From the NCBI GenBank assembly GCA_018806915.1, contig JAGKQI010000066.1, positions 62,001-126,000 on the forward strand: 64,000 nt of DNA, given 5' to 3'. Numbering within the stretch: the stretch's first letter is position 1; each line of letters starts with the position of its first letter. This document shows positions 9,715 through 20,164 of the stretch, one piece after another. Both the position numbers and the translations under genes were made by a program. Source of the stretch: Phytophthora colocasiae. Lineage: Eukaryota; Oomycota; Peronosporomycetes; Peronosporales; Peronosporaceae. The notes under the pieces were generated by a model. The model was not told where the DNA came from. It saw only the letters and a list, made by a program, of their open reading frames with translations, and made no database searches.

Positions 9715-10131
9715 AACAGGAGCTAACTTGGAAAATGAGCAACCAAAAAAATCGATTGCAGAAAAAATGCATATCCACCCAAACTTTCTGCTTACATCGT
9801 GTGCTGTTTATAAAACTAAACATTATAACCTTAATTCAAATAGATTGACAAAACGTAGAGAATGAGAGATAACCCGACGCATGCGGAAGTTGAGCCATTT
9901 CTGTGGCAAGCGAAACGCGTTTACATACATACATGTAGATTGACATTGTATTCGATGTCAAGTATACACAACGATTTGATTCGAACATACTGTAACACAA
10001 CAATGCGACTAGGGTTCCATCCAATCGCGTTGTTTGGGTTTCACGTGTGACGGACGTATTTGGGGAGCAACCACAGCCTTTCGAATGGTGTTCGCTGTGG
10101 ATACCGACAATTTGTGTCGGTGACAAGATCT
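9715..10131. other. Intergenic between dehydrogenase and SWEET gene
   Basis: No gene recognised. Its right end is the promoter region of the SWEET gene at 10184. Confidence 0.6.
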
Positions 10132-10148
10132 CTCATTCCTCATTTTAC
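10132..10148 (+). promoter_or_regulatory. Oomycete initiator (Inr + FPR) of the SWEET gene
   Basis: CTCATTCCTCATTTTAC matches the oomycete core promoter consensus GCTCATTYYNCAWTTT at 15 of 16 positions (only the first base differs) and lies 36 bases before the ATG. This is the clearest taxonomic marker in the window. Confidence 0.8.
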
Positions 10149-10183
10149 ATCGTACGGCACACTCGACAACAGTTTAAGCAACG

Positions 10184-11015
10184 ATGACCGGCTGGAAGAC
10201 TGTTCTGGACGTTGTGACTGCTCTAGGGCAAGTGATGCTGAACCTGAGCCTCGGGCCCGACATGTACACCATTTATCGTCGCAAGAGTATCGGCGAAATG
10301 CCAGCGCTGCCGCAGACTTCTATGCTCGTGAATTGTCATGTCTGGTACGTTGAATCGCTTATTATCTATGAGGATTGACCATGGATTGAACAGGATGTGC
10401 TACGGTATTCTACGCGATAGCATATTCCCAGTGGCGGTGTCCCAGGGCTTTGGTCAACTCGCAGCGGTTGTGTTCAACCTCATCTACTTCCACTGGAGTC
10501 CGCCGCAAAAGCGCAAGGAGACATTTAAGTTGTACGTCGTAGCGCTTGTGCTGCACTGTATTGTCACTATCTTCTTCGTGCTCTCTCTCGCGGGAGTGAC
10601 GGGTAAGTCGAACTACGATTCCAGCATCTTCCTGGGATACTTTGGCGTCTTCATCAACGTCTGCATGTTTGCGTCCCCATTCGCCACCTTGAAACACGTT
10701 GTGAAGACAAAGTCTGCGGCCTCCATCCCGATTAATCTCAGTCTCATGATCTTCGCCTCCTCAGTGCTGTGGGTAGTGACGGGTTTACTGGACAGCGACT
10801 ACTTCATCACGGGACTTAACTTGGCAGGTGTGGTGCTGGGCGCCATTCAGATGGTCATGTACTACATCTATCGTCCGGGTCGAGGTGAGGAGGCAATGAA
10901 CGGAGAGCTACAAGTTGCTGTGTCACCTACTTCCAAGAGTACTGGGATCATGATCTCTATTGAGAGCCCCGCTTACAAGCCACTGGCTTCACCTACAATT
11001 GGGAAGGCCGTTTAG
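10184..11015 (+). CDS. SWEET (MtN3/saliva) sugar transporter, one intron
   Basis: Exon 1 is 10184-10344, a 49-bp intron is 10345-10393 (GTACGT..ACAG), exon 2 is 10394-11015; together 261 codons including the stop. The splice falls inside the tryptophan codon ending CHVW, the same place as in three sister genes here. The protein has the SWEET plan: first MtN3 repeat from about residue 5 to 95, linker helix, second repeat from about 125 (KHVVKTKSAASIPINLSL) to 215 ending YYIYRP. A hydrophilic tail with SPAYKPLASP follows; that tail motif recurs in the cluster. Function by family: passive sugar transport across plasma or organelle membrane. It has its own initiator at 10132 and is intact. Confidence 0.93.
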
Positions 11016-11279
11016 ATACAACAAATTCATCCGTTTAACACACAAGAGTGCATGTTGCAGCGGTTTTTATTGGTCGACTAGTGAAACTGTAGCCAACTAA
11101 TCTCATCTTCGTCCAATCAGTCTACATAGTTCCACCGATCACACAGGTACACCATACAGTACAGAAGAAGGGAATTCACTACATTATACTATAAGTATCC
11201 AAATGACATCTGTACGACGATTGGTGACACTATCATTACCATGCGTTTAACTTCAATGCGCAAGTTTTGTTTGTGAACA

Positions 11280-11294
11280 ACTCATTTCCATTTC
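11280..11294 (+). promoter_or_regulatory. Oomycete initiator of the second SWEET gene
   Basis: ACTCATTTCCATTTCT resembles the oomycete core promoter with one base less between the two halves; it lies about 24-38 bases before the ATG at 11318. Confidence 0.55.
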
Positions 11295-11317
11295 TACCGA
11301 CTTCAGTACACTCCGTG

Positions 11318-12167
11318 ATGGGGTTCTGGTACACTTTTCTTGGCGTGGCAACAGCAGTGGCTCAGGTTGTGCTCAATTTGAGTCCCATTCCCGACATGAT
11401 TCAAGTTCATCGGCGCCAAAATATCGGAGAACTCGCTGCCCTTCCCTTGGTAGCTATGGTCGTCAACTGCCACTTCTGGTGCGTCATTGCTACTGGTGTC
11501 ACTGACTGAAGTCGGAATTTAATCTATCTCTGCCTCGATCAGGCTGGTCTACGCCTACGTGACGGACAGTATGTTCCCGTTGTTCGCAACTCAAGTCTTC
11601 GGACAGCTCGCAGCCATCGTGTACAATATCATTTACTATCGTTGGAGTGTACGGGAAAAGCGCAAGGAGCTACGGAAGCTGTATGCATGGGCGTTTGCTG
11701 CTCACTGTGGGCTCACATTGTACACGGTTCTCGGGTTGCTTGGTGCCACATACCAGTCAAACTCAGACATCGGGACGTACCTCGGTTACGTCGGTATCAT
11801 TATCGACGTCTGGATGTTCGCGTCTCCGCTCGGTACACTGAAGCACGTTCTGGAGACCAAGTCCGCAGCTTCGATCCCGATCAACTTGAGTCTCATGCTG
11901 TTCGTATCGACAACACTCTGGGTGGTTTCGGGCACGGTGGACAATGACTACTTCGTGGCGGGACTTAATGCTATCGGATCGGTGTTGAGCATCGTCCAGG
12001 TTGCATTCTACATGATCTACAAGCCAGCAAGAGATGATCATTTCGTACTGAACGAATGCAACGACATATCAGTTGTTGTCGTCACGCCTAACGTCAAGAC
12101 GGAGACCGAAGGGATTCCTAACGTCTACAAGATGATCATGTCCCCAACACCTCAAAGAACCGAGTGA
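11318..12167 (+). CDS. SWEET (MtN3/saliva) sugar transporter, one intron
   Basis: Exon 1 is 11318-11478 (161 nt, exactly the length in the previous gene), the intron is 11479-11542 (64 bp, GTGCGT..TCAG), exon 2 is 11543-12167; 262 codons including the stop. The start MGFWYTFLGVA is chosen because it aligns with the starts of the minus-strand SWEETs (MGFWVTLL) and follows the initiator; the frame is open further upstream. The first repeat contains SPIPDMIQVHRRQNIGELAALP and the NCHFW splice site. The second repeat has KHVLETKSAASIPINLSL and ends FYMIYKPARDD, and the tail carries VYKMIMSPTP. Intact, seven predicted helices, same orientation as its upstream neighbour, probably a recent tandem duplicate. 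Confidence 0.93.
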
Positions 12168-12204
12168 AATGAATACTGCTCCTTCATTTTACCCCTGTCA
12201 AATT

Positions 12205-12228
12205 TTAGGCGCGCGACATTTCTATCGG
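12205..12228 (-). pseudogene. Displaced last codons and original stop of the SWEET gene at 20017-20983
   Basis: Reading the minus strand from the duplicated target ATCGG (12224-12228), the SWEET frame from 20170 onward continues for five more codons to a TAA at 12205-12207. The gene originally ended here; 7.9 kb of retroelement now separates it from the rest. Confidence 0.8.
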
Positions 12229-12471
12229 TGTCACGCTCTTGGGCGGTTGAGACTCGACTTAGTCAGAAAGCGTGTAAACTTGTATTGACTTGTTGTAGAG
12301 AATGAAAAATCGAGAATGAAAAACTACCGAGTGTTCATCGGCGAGTGCCGGCATGCGCTGAAGGCGCGTTGAAGTTCAGCTTGCACTTGAAGTTGCCCTT
12401 GTCGTTGGCAGATCGCCATTCCTATCGTGGTGCACGGCTGTAGCTGAGGTGTAGGTGGTGCTAGCATTACA
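12229..12471 (-). repeat. LTR 1 of tandem gypsy (downstream end)
   Basis: 243 bp, TG..CA ends on both strands. The adjacent internal sequence holds the purine tract at 12472-12482. Confidence 0.93.
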
Positions 12472-12499
12472 GTCTCCCCCCAGAAGAGCGCGTACGGGT

Positions 12500-14854
12500 T
12501 CACGACGATCGCGATAGTCGTGGGCTGCGTCGAGTCGGTGCAGTAGCAGATGATGACTGTGTCGAACGACGGCGGGAGCGCTTTCGACGATGCGGGGTCG
12601 TAGACGACGCTAAATACTCAGCTATCAGACCGGCGGCTTGGCTCAAATTGCTTTCGGGCTCCCAGGAGTCAGCTTCATCACGACCATACCATTGAACTTT
12701 GAAAAATCGAGCGCCACGGCGCATTTGCATCCCCACAATCGCGCGCACCTGCAAACCTTCTTGGCCATCGCGAGTCAAGAGGCGAGGGACATTGTTGAGG
12801 CGGTTGGGATTAGAATCTTCCACGTAGCGACGTAGGTATGAAACGTGAAATTCGTCATGCAGACGAACACCAGGCGGCAGCGAAATTTTGTATGTGTTCG
12901 GCGTAGTCGCGGCAATGACGCGATAAGGGCCGATAAAACGAGCTGAAAATTTCCGGCGGCCTTGACTACCGACGTGTGCCAGGTCGAGATGCGTTGTATC
13001 AAGAAGTACCTGATCACCCACAGAGATAGAATTGTCAGGTCGGTTGCGGTCGTAAAACTGCTTCATGCGTCCTTGAGCTGAGGCAAGCGGCTCGCGACAG
13101 CGCTGTAGAACGGCTTGAAGGGTGTCACTGAAACGAAGGACGTCTCGGTTAGCTTGTGGTTGAGCCGGAATAGCGAGATCATCATAGGCCCGAGGAACAT
13201 AGCCCAAATCAGCCTCAAAAGGCGACATGCCAATGCTGTCGTGAGGTCGAGCGTTGTAGTAATTCGTCCCAGTCGTTTTGGCGCGGCGAGATGAAGGCAC
13301 GCAGGTAATCGTTAATAAACCGATGGGAGCGTTCGTTCTGGCCGTCCGTCGATGGCTTGAATGCGGTACTAGCCCGAATCTGGGATCGTTGACTGGACAT
13401 GACTGCTTTCCAAAACGCCGACAAGAACTTGGAATCACGGTCGCTCACGATTGAGTCCGGGAAACCATGCAGTCTCACGTGGTCACGGAGAAAAATCCAT
13501 GCGGTATCCTGTGCGCTTGCATCTTTGTATGTCGGAATGAAGTGTGCTCGCTTCGTCAAGCGCTTCCAGGTGATCCTTCATTGAGTCCGTCTTAGTGAAA
13601 ACGAATAAATCATCAAAGTAAGCGCGGCAGCACTCACCTAGGTCACCGAAAACCGTTTGCATCAGCCGGTTAAATGCTGATGGACTCGATGACAGTCCCA
13701 TGGGCGTCACCAAGTATTCGAACAGGCCATCCGGCGTCGAGAAAGCGGTGTAGGGTATATCGGACTCACGTAGTCGAACCTGAAAAATCCCCAGAGCAGA
13801 TCAAGCGCCGAGAACAGTCGACCTTTAGCCATGGCATCGTAGATATCTTCCTTTCGCGGAATTGGAGTGGCGGGAACTCTCACCCGAGCATTGATAGCCC
13901 TGAAATCGTGGACAATCCGCCAACCGACTGCCTTCCGCACGCAGAACGTAGGTGAGGAGAATGGTGATTTTGACGGACGGATCATTTTCGCGTCCAGCAT
14001 CTCCCGCGTCCACTTCCGTACAGCTTCCTTTTGCTCCTCGCTCAGTCGGAATTGCTTCCGTGCCACCGGAGCTGAATCACTCAGCTCGATCTCTGCCTCG
14101 ACGTCGATTGAACGATTCGGCGGCACGCTTGGCAGCTCGGTCACGAATACTGTGCCCTTGTACTTCAGGATAACCGGCTCAACCGGGTGGCCACGAAGGC
14201 TTCCCAATCTGTGGACAATTGACGCGCCGTCTTTTCCGATGCAATGCGAACGAAAAAGCCGAAGTCTCCCTCAGCAAGCTTCATCTTGTGTAACTCCTTG
14301 GCGGGTACGACTCGAGTCTCACCTGTTGACGCGAGCAAGGTGTGTTTCGTGTAGTACATCATGAGGTCACTGTGTGCTGCTACGGGTGACTTCGAGCTCT
14401 TTGTTTTCGGGAAATTCTTGCTCCGGCGACTCGAACAGCGGGGCCCTCGCGTACACACTGGTGAAAAGGCGAGGATTCTTGAGAGTCACGGTGCTTGATG
14501 CGTTTTTCCTTCCAGTTGATCTCGGGTTTACCTCCTCTAGCCACGGCATCCCGAGCAAGATGTTCTGCTTCTCGGGTATCTCCATGACAAATGCTTCGGT
14601 ATGATACACGGGGAATCCGTTAAGGATAATGTCCAGCTTGGCAATTCGGCGGGGATTAGGACTCTGTTGTTCATCCCAAGAGTTATCTCGAGGGGCTTCG
14701 AGCTCTCGACCACCTTCAGGTGAAGACGCTCGGCTGCACGCGGACTGATGGCGTTGAAGCTGGCACCACTATCAATGAAAGCACTCACTTCAACATCAGC
14801 AATTGTACCCGCGTGGGATAGATAGCAGTAAATATTTTCCTGACGGCGACACAA
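12500..14854 (-). pseudogene. pol of tandem gypsy copy A, heavily frameshifted
   Basis: The same protease, RT and integrase/chromodomain blocks as copy B are present (DSGAS protease near 14780, AYFDDLFVF RT site near 13620, SDRDSKF of the DDE core near 13430, chromodomain FFKVQWYGRDEADSWEP near 12650). They are split over seven fragments. Nearly all frame changes relative to copy B come from homopolymer runs that are one base shorter here. The junction at about 13565 joins RT directly to the middle of integrase, as in copy B, so RNase H, the integrase zinc finger and the first catalytic Asp are missing. A further frameshift near 13260 is also shared. Confidence 0.88.
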
Positions 14855-14917
14855 TACCGGATTTTCGTCATGGTAGTTGAAAGTGTGGCGCGTCTGGTCA
14901 TTTGGCCGGCGGAGAGA

Positions 14918-16009
14918 TTACTGCCAGTTCTCTTCGTGGGTTCCGGCTCGACAGGTGGCCGACCTACCGAGCCGCGCCGTTTTTGGCGGATCGGACTTGC
15001 TGGCCGTGGCAGCGTGACTATCGCGCTTCCGGGCACGGCACATGTCGATCGTGTGGCCAATTTTCTCGCAGTAGCTGCAGGTCGGTTTAGCCCCGCCTCC
15101 CTTCTGTGCTCCAACTTCCTTGTTTGCTGGATGCTGCTGCGGTTTAGTTTCCTTCTTGGTATCATTGTTACGGGCGGATTGAGCAGGTCGAGAGTCTTCG
15201 AATCGTTGCGCGAGTTCGATCGTGGCCTGTAGGCTATCAGGCACGTTCTGCGAGATAAAGCTGCTGGTCTCTGCGCGCAAATTTCGCTGGTACATCCAGC
15301 GCTTGACAGATTCCGGTAGCTCCTCGTCGAGCTGCGACAGGAGGTGGAGGAACTTCGTCGTATACTCCTGCTGAGAGCCTTGCCAGCGCAAATCGTGCAG
15401 CTTGGTGAGAACCTTTTGCTGGAAATCGCGATCGCGAAACCGTTCGCGGATCTTCGCTTTGAAAAGATCCCATGTAGCTGGCTGATCGGGTCCTAAGGAA
15501 AGCTTAAAATCGCGAAACCAGGTCTGAGCTACGGTGCCAAGGTTTGCGAAAATTGTGTCAACAAACTCAGACGAGTTGCGACGCATTTCTTCTCGGTGCT
15601 GGGCATAGTACTGCTCCGTACTAAATATCCACAGCTCTAAATCTTCCGAGGCGTTTCCGCTTGAAAATAGGCGGATCTCCCTTCTTTTCTGTGGCAGTCG
15701 TAGTTGCGTCTGCTGCGACAGTAGCTGCTGCTGGAAGGCGAGTTGCTGGGCCATCATTTCACGCATCTGCACCTGCTGTTGCTGCTGTGAGTGCATCATG
15801 AACTGCATCATCTGGGTCAACATATTGGCGTCGGGTGCTTGCGCTTGAGGCTGCGACTGCTGTTGCTGAGCAGCGCCTTCGCCTTCGTGGCCAGTCGAGG
15901 GTTCCTGAGCATCCACTGGCGGTTCGGGCGGATGAGATGTAGCATCGTCTTCGTCACGAGTACGGCGTGTACGACGTGGCCTTGGGTTCGGACTCTCCTG
16001 TCCTGACAT
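14918..16009 (-). CDS. gag of tandem gypsy copy A
   Basis: This 363-codon frame starts MSGQESPNPRPRRTRRTRDE and has a Gln-rich middle. It then has the capsid-like block (ELWIFSTEQYYAQHREE) and the zinc knuckle CSYCEKIGHTIDMC near 15045. Around 15650-15695 a one-base loss in a T run and a one-base gain 30 bases away cancel, replacing about ten residues compared with copy B. It runs a few codons further at the C-terminus because a T run is one base shorter there. Confidence 0.85.
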   Translation of the reverse strand: MSGQESPNPRPRRTRRTRDEDDATSHPPEPPVDAQEPSTGHEGEGAAQQQQSQPQAQAPDANMLTQMMQFMMHSQQQQQVQMREMMAQQLAFQQQLLSQQTQLRLPQKRREIRLFSSGNASEDLELWIFSTEQYYAQHREEMRRNSSEFVDTIFANLGTVAQTWFRDFKLSLGPDQPATWDLFKAKIRERFRDRDFQQKVLTKLHDLRWQGSQQEYTTKFLHLLSQLDEELPESVKRWMYQRNLRAETSSFISQNVPDSLQATIELAQRFEDSRPAQSARNNDTKKETKPQQHPANKEVGAQKGGGAKPTCSYCEKIGHTIDMCRARKRDSHAATASKSDPPKTARLGRSATCRAGTHEENWQ

Positions 16010-16071
16010 GACTTGAGGTGAGACTGGAGGGTCAACCCGCTTGCATCTTAGCGTTTCTTTAGTTAATTAAC

Positions 16072-16314
16072 TGTCACGCTCTTGGGCGGTTGAGACTCGA
16101 CTTAGTCAGAAAGCGTGTAAACTTGTATTGACTTGTTGTAGAGAATGAAAAATCGAGAATGAAAAACTACCGAGTGTTCATCGGCGAGTGCCGGCATGCG
16201 CTGAAGGCGCGTTGAAGTTCAGCTTACACTTGAAGTTGCCCTTGTCGTTGGCAGATCGCCATTCCTATCGTGGTGCACGGCTGTAGCTGAGGTGTAGGTG
16301 GTGCTAGCATTACA
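16072..16314 (-). repeat. LTR 2 of tandem gypsy (shared central LTR)
   Basis: 243 bp, nearly identical to the other two. It has internal sequence on both sides and no target duplication. Confidence 0.93.
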
Positions 16315-16342
16315 GTCTCCCCCCAGAAGAGCGCGTACGGGT

Positions 16343-18702
16343 TCACGACGATCGCGATAGTCGTGGGCTGCGTCGAGTCGGTGCAGTAGCAGATGATGAC
16401 TGTGTCGAACGACGGCGGGAGCGCTTTCGACGATGCGGGGTCGTAGACGACGCTAAATACTCAGCTATCAGACCGGCGGCTTGGCTCAAATTGCTTTCGG
16501 GCTCCCAGGAGTCAGCTTCATCACGACCATACCATTGAACTTTGAAAAATCGAGCGCCACGGCGCATTTGCATCCCCACAATCGCGCGCACCTGCAAACC
16601 TTCTTGGCCATCGCGAGTCAAGAGGCGAGGGACATTGTTGAGGCGGTTGGGATTAGAATCTTCCACGTAGCGACGTAGGTATGAAACGTGAAATTCGTCA
16701 TGCAGACGAACACCAGGCGGCAGCGAAATTTTGTATGTGTTCGGCGTAGTCGCGGCAATGACGCGATAAGGGCCGATAAAACGAGCTGAAAATTTCCGGC
16801 GGCCTTGACTACCGACGTGTGCCAGGTCGAGATGCGTTGTATCAAGAAGTACCTGATCACCCACAGAGATAGAATTGTCAGGTCGGTTGCGGTCGTAAAA
16901 CTGCTTCATGCGTCCTTGAGCTGAGGCAAGCGACTCGCGACAGCGCTGTAGAACGGCTTGAAGGGTGTCACTGAAACGAAGGACGTCTCGGTTAGCTTGT
17001 GGTTGAGCCGGAATAGCGAGATCATCATAGGCCCGAGGAACATAGCCCAAATCAGCCTCAAAAGGCGACATGCCAATGCTGTCGTGAGGTCGAGCGTTGT
17101 AGTAATTCGTCCCAGTCGTTTTGGCGCGGCGAGATGAAGGCACGCAGGTAATCGTTAATAAACCGATGGGAGCGTTCGTTCTGGCCGTCCGTCGATGGCT
17201 TGAATGCGGTACTAGCCCGAATCTGGGATCGTTGACTGGACATGACTGCTTTCCAAAACGCCGACAAGAACTTGGAATCACGGTCGCTCACGATTGAGTC
17301 CGGGAAACCATGCAGTCTCACGTGGTCACGGAGAAAAATCCATGCGGTATCCTGTGCGCTTGCATCTTTGTATGTCGGAATGAAGTGTGCTCGCTTCGTC
17401 AAGCGCTTCCAGGTGATCCTTCATTGAGTCCGTCTTAGTGAAAACGAATAAATCATCAAAGTAAGCGCGGCAGCACTCACCTAGGTCACCGAAAACCGTT
17501 TGCATCAGCCGGTTAAATGCTGATGGACTCGATGACAGTCCCATGGGCGTCACCAAGTATTCGAACAGGCCATCCGGCGTCGAGAAAGCGGTGTAGGGTA
17601 TATCGGACTCACGTAGTCGAACCTGAAAAAATCCCCAGAGCAGATCAAGCGCCGAGAACAGTCGACCTTTAGCCATGGCATCGTAGATATCTTCCTTTCG
17701 CGGAATTGGAGTGGCGGGAACTCTCACCCGAGCATTGATAGCCCTGAAATCGTGGACAATCCGCCAACCGACTGCCTTCCGCACGCAGAACGTAGGTGAG
17801 GAGAATGGTGATTTTGACGGACGGATCATTTTCGCGTCCAGCATCTCCCGCGTCCACTTCCGTACAGCTTCCTTTTGCTCCTCGCTCAGTCGGAATTGCT
17901 TCCGTGCCACCGGAGCTGAATCACTCAGCTCGATCTCTGCCTCGACGTCGATTGAACGATTCGGCGGCACGCTTGGCAGCTCGGTCACGAATACTGTGCC
18001 CTTGTACTTCAGGATAACCGGCTCAACCGGGTGGCCACGAAAGGCTTCCCAATCTGTGGACAATTGACGCGCCGTCTTTTCCGATGCAATGCGAACGAAA
18101 AAGCCGAAGTCTCCCTCAGCAAGCTTCATCTTGTGTAACTCCTTGGCGGGTACGACTCGAGTCTCACCTGTTGACGCGAGCAAGGTGTGTTTCGTGTAGT
18201 ACATCATGAGGTCACTGTGTGCTGCTACGGGTGACTTCGAGCTCTTTTGTTTTCGGGAAATTCTTGCTCCGGCGACTCGAACAGCGGGGCCCTCGCGTAC
18301 ACACTGGTGAAAAGGCGAGGATTCTTGAGAGTCACGGTGCTTGATGCGTTTTTCCTTCCAGTTGATCTCGGGGTTTACCTCCTCTAGCCACGGCATCCCG
18401 AGCAAGATGTTCTGCTTCTCGGGTATCTCCATGACAAATGCTTCGGTATGATACACGGGGAATCCGTTAAGGATAATGTCCAGCTTGGCAATTCGGCGGG
18501 GGATTAGGACTCTGTTGTTCATCCCAAGAGTTATCTCGAGGGGCTTCGAGCTCTCGACCACCTTCAGGTGAAGACGCTCGGCTGCACGCGGACTGATGGC
18601 GTTGAAGCTGGCACCACTATCAATGAAAGCACTCACTTCAACATCAGCAATTGTACCCGCGTGGGATAGATAGCAGTAAATATTTTCCTGACGGCGACAC
18701 AA
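16343..18702 (-). pseudogene. pol of tandem gypsy copy B (protease-RT, internal deletion, integrase tail, chromodomain)
   Basis: Protease and RT are open in one 458-codon frame (17326-18702): FIDSGASFNAIS protease site, WRIVHDFRAIN, TPMGLSSSPSAFNRL and the RT active site YFDDLFVF. Soon after (HLEALDE, about 17405) the sequence jumps into integrase at KRAHFIPTYKDA. RNase H, the HHCC finger and the first Asp of the DDE triad are therefore missing. The integrase core then runs in frame 17058-17402. After a shift near 17103 the C-terminal module and chromodomain run to 16343 with an Arg/Ser-rich tail. The element cannot make its own integrase or RNase H and must be non-autonomous. Confidence 0.9.
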
Positions 18703-18812
18703 TACCGGATTTTCGTCATGGTAGTTGAAAGTGTGGCGCGTCTGGTCATTTTGGCCGGCGGAGAGATTACTGCCAGTTCTCTTCGTGGGTTCCGGCTCGA
18801 CAGGTGGCCGAC

Positions 18813-19859
18813 CTACCGAGCCGCGCCGTTTTTTGGCGGATCGGACTTGCTGGCCGTGGCAGCGTGACTATCGCGCTTCCGGGCACGGCACATGTCGATC
18901 GTGTGGCCAATTTTCTCGCAGTAGCTGCAGGTCGGTTTAGCCCCGCCTCCCTTCTGTGCTCCAACTTCCTTGTTTGCTGGATGCTGCTGCGGTTTAGTTT
19001 CCTTCTTGGTATCATTGTTACGGGCGGATTGAGCAGGTCGAGAGTCTTCGAATCGTTGCGCGAGTTCGATCGTGGCCTGTAGGCTATCAGGCACGTTCTG
19101 CGAGATAAAGCTGCTGGTCTCTGCGCGCAAATTTCGCTGGTACATCCAGCGCTTGACAGATTCCGGTAGCTCCTCGTCGAGCTGCGACAGGAGGTGGAGG
19201 AACTTCGTCGTATACTCCTGCTGAGAGCCTTGCCAGCGCAAATCGTGCAGCTTGGTGAGAACCTTTTGCTGGAAATCGCGATCGCGAAACCGTTCGCGGA
19301 TCTTCGCTTTGAAAAGATCCCATGTAGCTGGCTGATCGGGTCCTAAGGAAAGCTTAAAATCGCGAAACCAGGTCTGAGCTACGGTGCCAAGGTTTGCGAA
19401 AATTGTGTCAACAAACTCAGACGAGTTGCGACGCATTTCTTCTCGGTGCTGGGCATAGTACTGCTCCGTACTAAATATCCACAGCTCTAAATCTTCCGAG
19501 GCGTTTCCCTTGAAAATAGGCGGATCTCCCTTCTTTTTCTGTGGCAGTCGTAGTTGCGTCTGCTGCGACAGTAGCTGCTGCTGGAAGGCGAGTTGCTGGG
19601 CCATCATTTCACGCATCTGCACCTGCTGTTGCTGCTGTGAGTGCATCATGAACTGCATCATCTGGGTCAACATATTGGCGTCGGGTGCTTGCGCTTGAGG
19701 CTGCGACTGCTGTTGCTGAGCAGCGCCTTCGCCTTCGTGGCCAGTCGAGGGTTCCTGAGCATCCACTGGCGGTTCGGGCGGATGAGATGTAGCATCGTCT
19801 TCGTCACGAGTACGGCGTGTACGACGTGGCCTTGGGTTCGGACTCTCCTGTCCTGACAT
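18813..19859 (-). CDS. gag of tandem gypsy copy B
   Basis: A 348-codon frame starting MSGQESPNPRPRRTRRT only about 60 bp inside the LTR. Order: basic/acidic N-terminus, Gln-rich stretch (residues about 45-100), capsid-like region with PPIFKGNASEDLELWIFSTEQYY, FRDRDFQQKVLTKLHDLRW, then the zinc knuckle CSYCEKIGHTIDMC near residue 320. It packages the RNA in an intact element. The stop at 18813 is created where the frame leaves the one that continues into protease. This may be a normal gag/pol frame change or a one-base error in a T6 run. Confidence 0.88.
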   Translation of the reverse strand: MSGQESPNPRPRRTRRTRDEDDATSHPPEPPVDAQEPSTGHEGEGAAQQQQSQPQAQAPDANMLTQMMQFMMHSQQQQQVQMREMMAQQLAFQQQLLSQQTQLRLPQKKKGDPPIFKGNASEDLELWIFSTEQYYAQHREEMRRNSSEFVDTIFANLGTVAQTWFRDFKLSLGPDQPATWDLFKAKIRERFRDRDFQQKVLTKLHDLRWQGSQQEYTTKFLHLLSQLDEELPESVKRWMYQRNLRAETSSFISQNVPDSLQATIELAQRFEDSRPAQSARNNDTKKETKPQQHPANKEVGAQKGGGAKPTCSYCEKIGHTIDMCRARKRDSHAATASKSDPPKNGAAR

Positions 19860-19921
19860 GACTTGAGGTGAGACTGGAGGGTCAACCCGCTTGCATCTTA
19901 GCGTTTCTTTAGTTAATTAAC

Positions 19922-20164
19922 TGTCACGCTCTTGGGCGGTTGAGACTCGACTTAGTCAGAAAGCGTGTAAACTTGTATTGACTTGTTGTAGAGAATGAAA
20001 AATCGAGAATGAAAAACTACCGAGTGTTCATCGGCGAGTGCCGGCATGCGCTGAAGGCGCGTTGAAGTTCAGCTTGCACTTGAAGTTGCCTTTGTCGTTG
20101 GCAGATCGCCATTCCTATCGTGGTGCACGGCTGTAGCTGAGGTGTAGGTGGTGCTAGCATTACA
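19922..20164 (-). repeat. LTR 3 of tandem gypsy (upstream end), read as C-terminus by the SWEET gene
   Basis: 243 bp; followed at 20165 by the second copy of ATCGG. The upstream SWEET frame enters it and stops at 20017. Confidence 0.93.

Larger units (their letters stand above)
12229..20164 (-). mobile_element. Tandem pair of defective Ty3/gypsy elements sharing one central LTR
   Basis: Three 243-bp LTRs (12229-12471, 16072-16314, 19922-20164) alternate with two internal regions of 3600 and 3607 bp. The outer ends are flanked once by ATCGG (12224-12228 and 20165-20169) and there is no duplication around the central LTR. This is the outcome of unequal exchange between the LTRs of a single insertion rather than two insertions. 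On the minus strand each LTR starts TGTAATGCTAGC, ends GAGCGTGACA and is preceded by the purine tract GGGGGGAGAC. Both copies lack RNase H and the front of integrase. The LTRs differ by only one or two bases, so the events are young. The site is the 3' end of a SWEET gene. Confidence 0.93.

Noticed and set aside
12229..20164. Two independent neighbouring gypsy insertions
   Set aside because: Only one pair of ATCGG borders, a shared central LTR and a shared internal deletion argue for one insertion and duplication.
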